A stretch of 64,000 nt of DNA from positions 112,060,709 to 112,124,708 of the forward strand of contig NC_084830.1 in assembly GCF_033115175.1 (NCBI RefSeq), read 5' to 3'. A program made the translations under genes and the position numbers. Under the pieces are notes generated by a model that worked only from the letters and a program-made list of their open reading frames with translations, made no database searches and was not told where the DNA came from. This document shows, piece after piece, positions 56,090 through 64,000 of the stretch. Source of the DNA: Lepus europaeus. Its lineage: Eukaryota > Chordata > Mammalia > Lagomorpha > Leporidae. Every line of letters starts with the position of its first letter. Position 1 is the stretch's first letter.

Positions 56090-56968
56090 CTTAAGAGATC
56101 CTCAGTCTCCCACTCCCTTTGGGCTGGTATGAGAAGCCAGAACCTATGGTGCTGAGTTAGCATCTGAGGGTGTGTAGGAAAAGCGCTCCAGAACGAGATA
56201 GTTTCTGGGAAGCATTTTTCTGGACATTCTTCAGACACTTGGCCACGCCACTGTTGAGTATGTTATGCCCTGCCATGGGCACACTGCTAAGAGAGTCCAC
56301 CTCCCACTCCCCACTTTGGTTTGCTATTGTGAAACCAGAGGAAGGGGCAGGCTGGTGAGGTGAGGCGGCAGAACACATACTCTGTGCCATGTGTGGGGAA
56401 GGGGACAAGAGCCTTGGTTGCCGAGGAAACAGCAGTGGATTAGGGCCCACAAGCCTGGCATTTCAGTTTGTCCTCCTTACTGGCTGTATGCACTGGGGCG
56501 CCTACCTCACCCCCCAGAAGCCCTGTTGCTTCACACAGTAATACGGAAATGGAAAGACCACCTGTGCACTGGTGTGGTGAGTAAATGCAGTGAGGGCCAA
56601 GGGGCCGAGCTGAGGAGTCAAGTACCTGGATAGGCGCTGTGGTTAAGACCTGGTGTTGGGTCAGACTGTGTTAGATCACATTCCTCCCTGCCATCTGCAC
56701 CCAGCGCCCTTCCCTGGAGTCACGCTTGGTCAAGCCACTTGGCCAATGTCACCAGCAGCCCCCCGTGGGCTCTCTCCCTGGCCCTGTGATAGTGGAAGAA
56801 GGTGTACAGACCCGGCCCGGGGGAGGCAGGGGCTGTAGTGCTCAGAACAAGCACAGCTGGTGAAGGCCCTCGCTGGGCCCCTGCACAGGCTGCTGCAGGC
56901 CGCTCATCACTGCGGCCAAACCCCGCCAGGCCTTACAGATCCACCTGGGTACGCGTTCCTTGATGCCA
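56090..56968. other. Intergenic DNA between PANK3 and FBLL1
   Basis: A weak MIR may lie at 56430-56610. No gene seen. Confidence 0.4.
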
Positions 56969-56974
56969 TTTAAT
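56969..56974 (-). terminator. FBLL1: Probable FBLL1 poly(A) signal ATTAAA
   Basis: TTTAAT on the + strand reads ATTAAA on the - strand, about 100 bases past the FBLL1 stop codon. It is the nearest hexamer variant, giving a short 3' UTR. Confidence 0.45.
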
Positions 56975-57075
56975 AGAAAAACAACAAATCAAAACACACA
57001 ACCAGGACACATACACATAAGAATGTTGAGGAGACACAGCCTTGGGGAGATGGCAGGAGAGACCCACTCGGGGCT

Positions 57076-58080
57076 CTATTTGCTGCTGCTCTTGGGAAGG
57101 GGCCGGTAGACCCCGACGACCACCGCATGGTCCCTCTCGTAGGGCTCTAGGGTCAGCTGCTCCTGTGGCTTCAGATTCTCCTGCTGCAACTTCCTCACCT
57201 CCGACGCGAACACGGCCTCGGCGGACGCGGTGGAGTCGATGCAGTTGGCCTTGATGGAAATGAGAAAGTGGCCCCCGTTGCGCAGGAAGGTATGTGCGTT
57301 CAGGGCCACGATGCGGGACTGGTCAGGCTGCGCCACGTCGGCGAAGATCACGTCCACCATCCCGATGAGCATGCGATACTTGAGCGGGTGCCGCGCGTCC
57401 TCAAGGACTGGGATGATGTTGGTTCGCTTCTTGGCCACGTTGACCAGATCGCGGCCAGCACGGTGAGAGAATTCGACCGCATAGACCAGGCCGTCTGGGC
57501 CGATGATGTCGGAGACGTGGGACACCGTGGTGCCCGAAGCGGCGCCCAGGTACAGCACTTTGGACTTGGGCTTGATGTGGATCTGATCCACGCCGCCCAG
57601 GATGGCGGCGGCCAGCTTGGAGCGGAAGGGGTTCCAGGTGCGGTACTCCTGCTTCACGCCGCCCTCGGTCACCGTGACGCGCCTCTCGCCGTACACAGAG
57701 AGGCCGGGCACCATGTTCAGCGTGACCAGCGCGTCCTCCGCCCCGCGGTAGATGAACACGCCTTCGTGCCGGTGCGGCTCCACGGACACCGCGTGCGCGC
57801 CCTTCTTGCGGCGGCTCTTGCTTTTGGCCACGCTGCGCCGCTGCCCGCCACCGCCGCGGTCCCTGCCGTCCCCCCCGCCGCGCCCCCGGCCCCGGCCCCG
57901 GCCGCCGCCGCCAAAGCCGCGCGTCCGCGCCCCGAATCCGCCTTTGCCCCCCGAGCCGCCGCCGCCGCCGCCGCCGCCGCCGTCGCCACTGCTGCTGCCC
58001 TTGGTCCCACCGCCGCGCCCCGCGCCCCAGCCGCCGCCCCAGCCCCCGCGGCCGCCCCCGCGCGAGCTCGCCGACTTCAT
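57076..58080 (-). CDS. FBLL1: Fibrillarin-like 1, single exon, 334 aa
   Basis: A paralogue of fibrillarin, the SAM-dependent 2'-O-methyltransferase of box C/D snoRNPs, expected in the nucleolus. Residues 1-90 form a Gly/Arg-rich (GAR) tail with [15 protein letters not shown]; residues 91-93 are basic (RKK). From about residue 97 ([20 protein letters not shown]) the methyltransferase domain begins, with SAM motif [16 protein letters not shown] (175-189), acidic VYAVEFSH (199-206), FADVAQPDQ (247-255) and SIKANC (275-280). It ends RPLPKSSSK-stop. The start is chosen at 58080 because [10 protein letters not shown] is the family N-terminus, although the frame stays open upstream to a Met at 58455. 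Lack of introns marks it as an old retrocopy of FBL that kept coding capacity. A GGC run encodes the polyglycine near residues 34-42. No frameshift is seen. It lies tail-to-tail with PANK3, as in human. Confidence 0.96.
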   Translation of the reverse strand: MKSASSRGGGRGGWGGGWGAGRGGGTKGSSSGDGGGGGGGGGSGGKGGFGARTRGFGGGGRGRGRGRGGGDGRDRGGGGQRRSVAKSKSRRKKGAHAVSVEPHRHEGVFIYRGAEDALVTLNMVPGLSVYGERRVTVTEGGVKQEYRTWNPFRSKLAAAILGGVDQIHIKPKSKVLYLGAASGTTVSHVSDIIGPDGLVYAVEFSHRAGRDLVNVAKKRTNIIPVLEDARHPLKYRMLIGMVDVIFADVAQPDQSRIVALNAHTFLRNGGHFLISIKANCIDSTASAEAVFASEVRKLQQENLKPQEQLTLEPYERDHAVVVGVYRPLPKSSSK

Positions 58081-58660
58081 CGCGCGCCCTGGGCGCACAG
58101 GTGGACGGTTGTAGGGGGCTGCCGCTAGCTCGGGGCGTCTGTCAGGAAGTGGCTCCGGTGGTCGTCCTGACTGGGGGAAGAAGGCTGGGGACAGCGGTTG
58201 GCGGCGGGGGCGGAGTGGGCGGCGGGTGGCACCAGGTCTACCGCAGTCCGCGCGTTCTGGAGCCGTTCTAGGACGCACACACGGGCGTGATTGCATCACA
58301 CCCGCCTGGGCGACCCTGCAGCCCCGGAAGCCCCCTCCCACCCGGCGCGCAGACGCAGCCTGCGCCGTTGGGGCCCGTCCCTTCGCTCTTCCCCATCTTC
58401 CGACTTCTCGGGGACCCCTGGCGTTCCCCCCGGGGGGCCACGGGAACCGAGGCATATCGGTGGCAGGGAGGGAGAGACCAACGTAGCCCCCATCTGTGCG
58501 GTGGCGCTCGCTTGCTCTGTGGTCTCAGGAAGCTTACCTGACCTGGTCCGTATGCGGGCAAGCTTGCCCTGAGTCTCTTCATCCCCCTGCGGCTGGAAAG
58601 CTGCCGCAGGTCAGTTCGGAAGCTTCGCGGACACCCACCCCCAACCCGCGTTTGTGGACT
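57080..58660 (-). promoter_or_regulatory. FBLL1: FBLL1 CpG island
   Basis: CG-dense sequence covers the whole FBLL1 reading frame and about 580 bp upstream of its start. No TATA box is visible on the - strand upstream of 58080. The promoter is inferred to lie within 58090-58650; the start of transcription cannot be placed. Confidence 0.6.
57957..57984 (-). repeat. GGC trinucleotide run coding polyglycine in FBLL1
   Basis: Consecutive GCC units on the + strand (GGC on the coding strand) encode uninterrupted glycine in the FBLL1 GAR tail. Such runs vary in length easily, so the glycine count may be polymorphic. Confidence 0.7.
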
Positions 58661-59345
58661 AAGCGCTCTGGAAGCTTTCACTGCTTTTATTGTGTATTTC
58701 TTTTGGTCAACTTTTTTTATTTATTTTTTTTTGAGGGATAATTTACATACAAGAAAATGCACTCTTTTTTTTGGTTTTGTTTTTAAATACAGTCAGGGAT
58801 GTTAGAGATTGTGCCTTCTGAAAGTTTGGTGGGCATGCAAATTGACAAGTTACCTACTCGAGGTACCTCTATTTTTACCTCGTTATGAAAGTTTCCTCTT
58901 AAAGAAATGATCCTTGCAAGAAATGGCGGTGATCAGATTAGAAGACCCTGAGTGGTGATGGTTGGGCCATCCTGGACTTGGTGGTGGAGGTGAGAGGAAG
59001 GGCCTAACCCAAGAGATACTCAGAAGATAGAACTCGCAGGACTTTCTGATAGGCTGTATGGGAAATCATAAGTAAGAAATATAAAGCCAGGGATTGCCGA
59101 CGTTTAACTGCTCCCCCGTGCTGTGGTTAGTGCTCTTGCAAGCTGTGCTCTAGTTGCTGTCTACTTGGCTCTGGTCTGCTCCGCCAACTGTGCTAGATCT
59201 CAGAACCTGTGCCATTAATATTAATCAGCAAGAAAGTGTTGATTATTCAGTCAGGACCCCAAATCCTATTAACACATTTCAGAAGGAGTTTATTCTTGAA
59301 TTCTAGTCTGTGCTTTAAAAACTACCAATCTGTAGCATGTTGAGC
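58661..59345. other. Intergenic DNA upstream of FBLL1
   Basis: AT-rich sequence beyond the CpG island; nothing recognised. Confidence 0.45.
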
Positions 59346-59349
59346 ATTA

Positions 59350-59453
59350 GAAAGAAAAAAAGGAAGAAAGAAAAGAAAGAAAGAAAGGAAGGAAGGAGGG
59401 AAGGAAGGAAGGAAGGAAGGAAGGAAGGAAGGAAGGAAGGAAGGAAGAAGGAA
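59350..59453 (+). repeat. (GAAA)n/(GGAA)n microsatellite
   Basis: About 100 bases of pure purine, first AAAGAAAG units, then GGAA repeated a dozen times or more. Confidence 0.95.
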
Positions 59454-60265
59454 AAACAGTGCAGCACCATGGACAGCAACAAAGGGCCTACAGGGCATGC
59501 AGTTTGGTCAGCACCAGGGACAGTGGCACCAATTGGGACACATTCAAGAAATAGGAAAGGCAGGGTAGGCAGTGTCAGCCACTGATGTGAAACTAAGTGC
59601 CTGCTCCAGAGAGACAAAAACGTGCCTTGGGATCAGGGCATAGGACAGGCAAATTTGCAAACTCACTTCTGACCAGAGGCATCCTTTTCCATGGTAGCAT
59701 CTGAAGACACCCATAGAGACTTTTCTGTCTTTTGGCTTTGGCTCTGGGTACCCTCTGGCGTAGCCACTTGTTACAAGTTGTCTGTTGAGATACTGTCTGA
59801 GGGCATCTGTCAGTCAGCAAGACTTTCATTCCTTCTGAACACATTGCACTTATCCTGTGAATACCCCCTTAAAATGCTACAGGGCAGGGATTCATGCCAA
59901 ATATGGGCATCATAAGTGGACTGAGATGTCAAAAAAAAAAAAACAAAAAACAAAAAAACAAACTTCCACTAAAGTTTTCATCTGGGGCCAGAGATACCAG
60001 TGGAGTCTGTTTCATTCCAAAGTTTTCTAGCAGTAGATTCCATCTGCTCAAGATGTTTCCCAATGGGAGAGTTGGCATAATGATCCATATCCCTGTAAGA
60101 GCCAATAAGAGCAACAAAATAGTCGTACTTTTGTTTATAGTTCACTTGGACATGAATTTTGTTCTATTTTTCTCATATACCATTCCAGCAAATCACCCAA
60201 GGCATGAGCATTCATAATTTAAATAAAACCAGCTGGAAGGCTGTATCATCCCATCCCCGTTCTCT
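59454..60265. other. Unassigned intergenic DNA
   Basis: A (CAAAAAA)n stretch occurs at 59928-59960; otherwise nothing recognised. Confidence 0.45.
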
Positions 60266-60269
60266 CTGT

Positions 60270-60565
60270 CTCTTTTAAAAAATATTTTTGTCTTCATTTT
60301 ATTTGAAAAGCAGACGTGCACATGAACACACATGCACACACACACACACGGAGAGAGAGAGAGAGAGAGAGATCCTCCATCTGTTGGTTCACTCCTCACA
60401 TGCCCGCAACAACCAGGCTGGGTCAGGGATCTCTCACATGAGTGGCAAGGACTCCAGTCTTGAGCTATCATCTGCTGCCTCCCAGGATGTACATTAGCAG
60501 AAGATTAGAATCAGAGGAGCTGGGACTTGAAGCAGCATCTTAAACCCTGTGCCAAATGCCTGTTC
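60270..60565 (-). mobile_element. Old C-SINE with CA/GA microsatellite
   Basis: TTCATTTTATTTGAAAAGCAG at the left and GTGCCAAATGCCTGTTCCC at the right. A compound CACACA/GAGAGA repeat lies at about 60326-60371. Confidence 0.78.
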
Positions 60566-61625
60566 CCATTCACTTAGTAAATCAGGCACCAACATCTTGT
60601 GGCTGTTACATGAGAAATAAAGGGGCTCCCATTGTTATCAGTGGGGAAGAGCAGGTGTGGAGAGCTCACGTCTGCCTAACTTTGGACACGACTTTGACAC
60701 AATCATTTCTACTCATTCTTATCAACCAGATGAGACTTACTTGTCCTATCTAGCTGGAAGACAGCTGAGAAACATGGGTGGGATCACTGGTGAACAGAAC
60801 ATATTTTTGCCATTAGTACCACTGCATAATGTCAAGCTGGCTTACCTGGATCAGGGTACCCAACACAAACACCACTAAAAAAACTCACTGATCAATATAC
60901 AAATATTTAAAGTTACTTATCTAAACAAAATATGTCTTCTTATTAACACATTACTTCAATTCTGGTTCATAATCGATTCCCAAGCACATATCCTGTGTAA
61001 CATTACATAAAGTAGAAAAAGAGAACTTTCTCCCTCCTAGCCTTGGAGCCTTGGAGAACAGCTAAACATTTGGCTAACATTAGGCCATTGCCTCTGCTGG
61101 GAGCCCTTTGTCTTTGTGTGGCTGAGTCACTCCCTTCTCCCACAGTGGAATTAGTGGGTGGCCTTCAGTAAATGCTCAAAATCCTTAAGTGGACCACTTT
61201 TGCGAAGGGCTTATTTCTAGAAGCCTTAGAAATATTCTATAATTCTTCATTTTATAGAGTAAGAAGCTGAGAATCAGATGCTAGCTGGCTTGCCTGCAAT
61301 ACAAATACTACAATCCACAAAACCCTACAGATGATCTAAAATAGCCACAAAAATACAACAGTCTAATTGACTCCCCTTCAACTCATTACATTTTACATTT
61401 TACAAGCACTGCCTGTACTCATGCCATGAAATTTTTGGCCAATATGGACATGCAAAATAAACTAAAACAAGGCAAATGTTGTACCTCTCATAACCCCATA
61501 TGCAGTGAAATTGCTAGGACCCAGTTGAATATGATGTGACCATTTTTCAACATAATTAATGCTGGCCACTTGGGGTTGACATCAGCCAAGAAAGGAAAGT
61601 CAAAGCTAGCTTGGCGGGGAGCGGG
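60566..61625. other. Unassigned intergenic DNA
   Basis: A short MIR-like piece may lie near 61240-61310. No gene seen. Confidence 0.4.
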
Positions 61626-61629
61626 GAGG

Positions 61630-61930
61630 GGGCAGGCTTTGGCCTGGTGATGAAGCCTTCACTTGGGACATCTATATTCTATTTTATATTGGAGTGCCTC
61701 GGTTTGAGACCTGTTTCCAGTTCCTGATTATAGCTTCCTAGCAATGCAGACCCTAGGAGGTAGCAGTGATTGTCCAAGTAGTCATGTGGGAGACATGGAT
61801 TGAATTCCTGTTTTCAGCCTGGCACAGTCCTTGCCATTGTGGGCACTTGGGGAGTGAACCAGCAGACGGGAGTACACGTTTCTCTCTCTCTTTCTCTCTC
61901 TCTCTCTACCCCCCTATTTTAAAAAAACTG
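61630..61930 (+). mobile_element. Old diverged C-SINE
   Basis: CAGGCTTTGGCCTGGTGATG head, GAGTGAACCAGCAGACGGGAG, a CT tract and short A tail. Confidence 0.75.
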
Positions 61931-62086
61931 ACATTGTTCAAGGAGTAAAAACATAAAGGTGACCCTAGGTGATACTAGATGACCTCTAATTGACCCCTGT
62001 ATGGTCTCAGTATTTTATCTATGGCCCTCTTTGTATTGTCCGTTGATTCCCACTGCTTCTGAACTTGGTGATCAGTAGGGAAACCC

Positions 62087-62416
62087 TGGGGGCTGGTGCT
62101 GTGGTGTAGCAGGTAAAGCAGCCACCTGCCGTGCCAGCATCCCATATAGGTGCCTGTTCAAGACCTGACTTCTCCATTTCCAATCCAGCTAATGTGCCTG
62201 GGAAAGCAGCCAAGGGTGGCCCAAGTGCTTGGGCCCTTGCACCCACGTGGGAGACCATAAAGAAGCTCCTGGCTCCTGGCTTCGGATTGGCCTAGTCCCC
62301 ACCTTTGTGGCCATTGGGGAATGAACCAGTGGATGGAAGACCTCTCTCTGTCTCTCCCTCTTTCTCTGTAACTTTACCTTTCAAAATAAATAATCTTAAA
62401 AAAAATAAAAATAAGA
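62087..62416 (+). mobile_element. Older C-SINE
   Basis: GGGGGCTGGTGCTGTGGTGTAG head and AAATAATCTTAAAAAAAAT tail, flanked by TAGGGAAACCC and TAGGGAAATCCC. Confidence 0.92.
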
Positions 62417-62428
62417 TAGGGAAATCCC

Positions 62429-62860
62429 AAACATAGCGAAACAGCTCATTTCTACTTGGGATCTTGTCATTTGACCCCAGTGAACTCCAAAGAACCCTCA
62501 TTCTTTCCCCCAGTGGAGTCCGTCAACTCTCTAGGAACTTCATACTTTTGTTCCGTGAGACTCAGAAAACTTTCATAAACAATCTCATGATTCCTGTTAA
62601 CCCTAAGCAACTCTGAATGCAACTTAGCTTAATTTATAAGCTAAGTTTATGGTTTTTATAATTTATAGCCTAATTTTACATCTGTCCTCTTTAGGAATTT
62701 CTAGGAAGATGGGGAGAAATCAAAGAGTTCCAGAAAGAAATAATTAGAATAAAGTTGACCCCAGTCTAGTCCCTTTGATGATTTCTGTTGCCTTTGGAAG
62801 TGCTCCCACATGTCAGATGGCCAAAAGTTGTTTTAGTGAAAATTTTAAAATACTCTGTAA
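62429..62860. other. Unassigned intergenic DNA
   Basis: AT-rich; an imperfect repeat of TTATAAGCTAAGTTTATGG wording occurs near 62630-62680. Confidence 0.4.
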
Positions 62861-62864
62861 ACAT

Positions 62865-63197
62865 TTTTATTTATTTATTTTTATTTTATTTATTTGTTTG
62901 GAAGGGTAACAGAGAGAAGCAGAGGTAGAGAGAGGGAATGAGGAGTGAAAAAGAGAGAACCCAACTGCTGTTACCCTCTCCAAATGTCCACAATGGCCAA
63001 GACAGGGCTGAGCAGAAGCTGGGGCTGGGAACTCAGTCCAGGTCTCCCACATGTGTGGCAAGAACCCAATTACATGAGCCCTCACCTGCTGCCTTCCAGG
63101 GTTTTGTTAGCTGGAAGCTGGAGCCGGCTATCAAACTCATGTGCTCTGATATGGCATATTAACTGACATCTCAACTGCTAGGGCAAATGCTGGCCCT
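62865..63197 (-). mobile_element. Old C-SINE
   Basis: TTTATTTATTTGTTTGGAAGG at the left and GGGCAAATGCTGGCCC at the right. Confidence 0.82.
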
Positions 63198-63660
63198 CAA
63201 CATAAAAAATCCAAATTGTTTAAAACATATGTCTGTTTCAACACAATGATCCTGCCTATACACAGTATCTCAGTTGAATTGTTTTATTCAACATGAAATT
63301 GGCCAAGATATATGGAAGTTCCCAAACATGCTACATTTAAAAATAGTGTCTGCTTTATGCTTCCTGGCAAGAATGAGCCTTCTCACTGAGATACGCACTT
63401 TGTCTTCAGCGACTCAGAGACCCAGGACCTCAGGAGTCCTCCGCTCCTCGGTGACTGCAAGTCCTGATGTGCCACTCTGTGCCTTGCAAAGGAACAGCAG
63501 GTGGTGTCCCTCTCCGTCCACAAGGTACAAAGAGGTAGAACAGATGACTCTGAAGCCATGGGGTTAGCCAGTGCCTGCAATCTGGGTGGCTAGAAGGAAC
63601 CTGGAAAGTACTGGGAGAGAAAGTGGAAGAGAAAAAATGTACTTCAAAACACAGATACGA
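63198..63660. other. Unassigned intergenic DNA
   Basis: A 97-codon open frame at 63274-63567 shows no known domain and is taken as chance. Confidence 0.4.
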
Positions 63661-64000
63661 GGCCGGCGCCGTGGCTCAACAGGCTAATCCTCTGCCTTGC
63701 GGCGCCGGCACACCGGGTTCTAGTCCCGGTCGGGGCACCGATCCTGTCCCGGTTGCCCCTCTTCCAGGCCAGCTCTCTGCTGTGGCCAGGGAGTGCAGTG
63801 GAGGATGGCCCAAGTCCTTGGGTCCTGCACCCCATGGGAGACCAGGATAAGCACCTGGCTCCTGCCATCGGAACAGCGCGGTGTGCCGGCCGCAGCGCGC
63901 TACCGCGGCGGCCATTGGAGGGTGAACCAACGGCAAAAGGAAGACCTTTCTCTCTGTCTCTCTCTCACTGTCCACTCTGCCTGTCAAAAAAAAAAAAAAA
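63661..64000 (+). mobile_element. Young C-SINE (CSINE1-like), tail cut by window
   Basis: GGCCGGCGCCGTGGCTCAAC head with an intact GTTCTAGTCC box B, and a TGCCTGTC plus poly(A) tail running off the window. It is one of the best-preserved copies, with a central GCCGGCCGCAGCGCGC box. Confidence 0.96.

Noticed and set aside
57268-58128. 286-codon open frame on the + strand over FBLL1
   Set aside because: It is the complement of the FBLL1 coding region; Ala/Pro runs mirror the Gly/Arg tail. No family resemblance.

Overview
The window is mammalian nuclear DNA, almost certainly from a lagomorph (rabbit, Oryctolagus, or a close relative). The diagnostic signal is about fifty copies of the tRNA-derived C-SINE family, which is characteristic of lagomorphs. 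Young copies have a GGCCGGCGCCGTGG head and a TGCCTGTCAAAAAA tail. Older copies have a GGGGCTGGCGCTGTGG head and an AAATAAATAAATCTTT tail. L1, L2, MIR, MaLR and other LTR relics fill in the rest. Nothing is prokaryotic, and most open frames listed by a naive scan are SINE or CpG-island artefacts.

Layout. 1-15.1 kb: gene-free flank made of SINEs, two MLT1-type MaLR LTRs, two retroviral-type solo LTRs on opposite strands, L2/MIR relics and some unassigned DNA. 15.2-16.6 kb: CpG-island promoter and exon 1 of PANK3 (pantothenate kinase 3, + strand). 16.2-39.4 kb: seven coding exons of PANK3, all with GT/AG junctions and matching phases, which join into 370 codons. Intron 1 (13.7 kb) carries most of the intronic SINEs. 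The intron between coding exons 5 and 6 contains the intact mir-103-1 hairpin at 35748-35825. 39.4-45.4 kb: a probable 6-kb 3' UTR with no recognisable SINE. 45.4-57 kb: intergenic DNA, including a SINE nested in an L1 nested in a MaLR LTR. 57.0-58.1 kb: the intact single-exon FBLL1 gene (fibrillarin-like 1, - strand) in its own CpG island. 58.7-64 kb: intergenic DNA with more SINEs and a purine-rich microsatellite; the last SINE runs off the window.

The tail-to-tail PANK3/FBLL1 pair with mir-103 inside PANK3 is the arrangement known from human 5q34, here read in the opposite direction. PANK3 makes 4'-phosphopantothenate, the committed step of CoA synthesis, and its intronic microRNA acts in lipid and glucose metabolism, so one promoter can drive both. 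FBLL1 is a fibrillarin-type RNA 2'-O-methyltransferase paralogue, unrelated in function to its neighbour.

I see no undescribed biological system. The observations most worth checking are the paired divergent ACTACA..CCCA promoter motifs, the stop-free in-frame region upstream of the PANK3 ATG, the tiny SINE relic that duplicated the region just before the last PANK3 splice acceptor, the SINE-free 3' UTR, the three-level nested insertion, a small inverted-repeat element present three times, and an unexplained pair of diverged direct repeats 800 bp apart.
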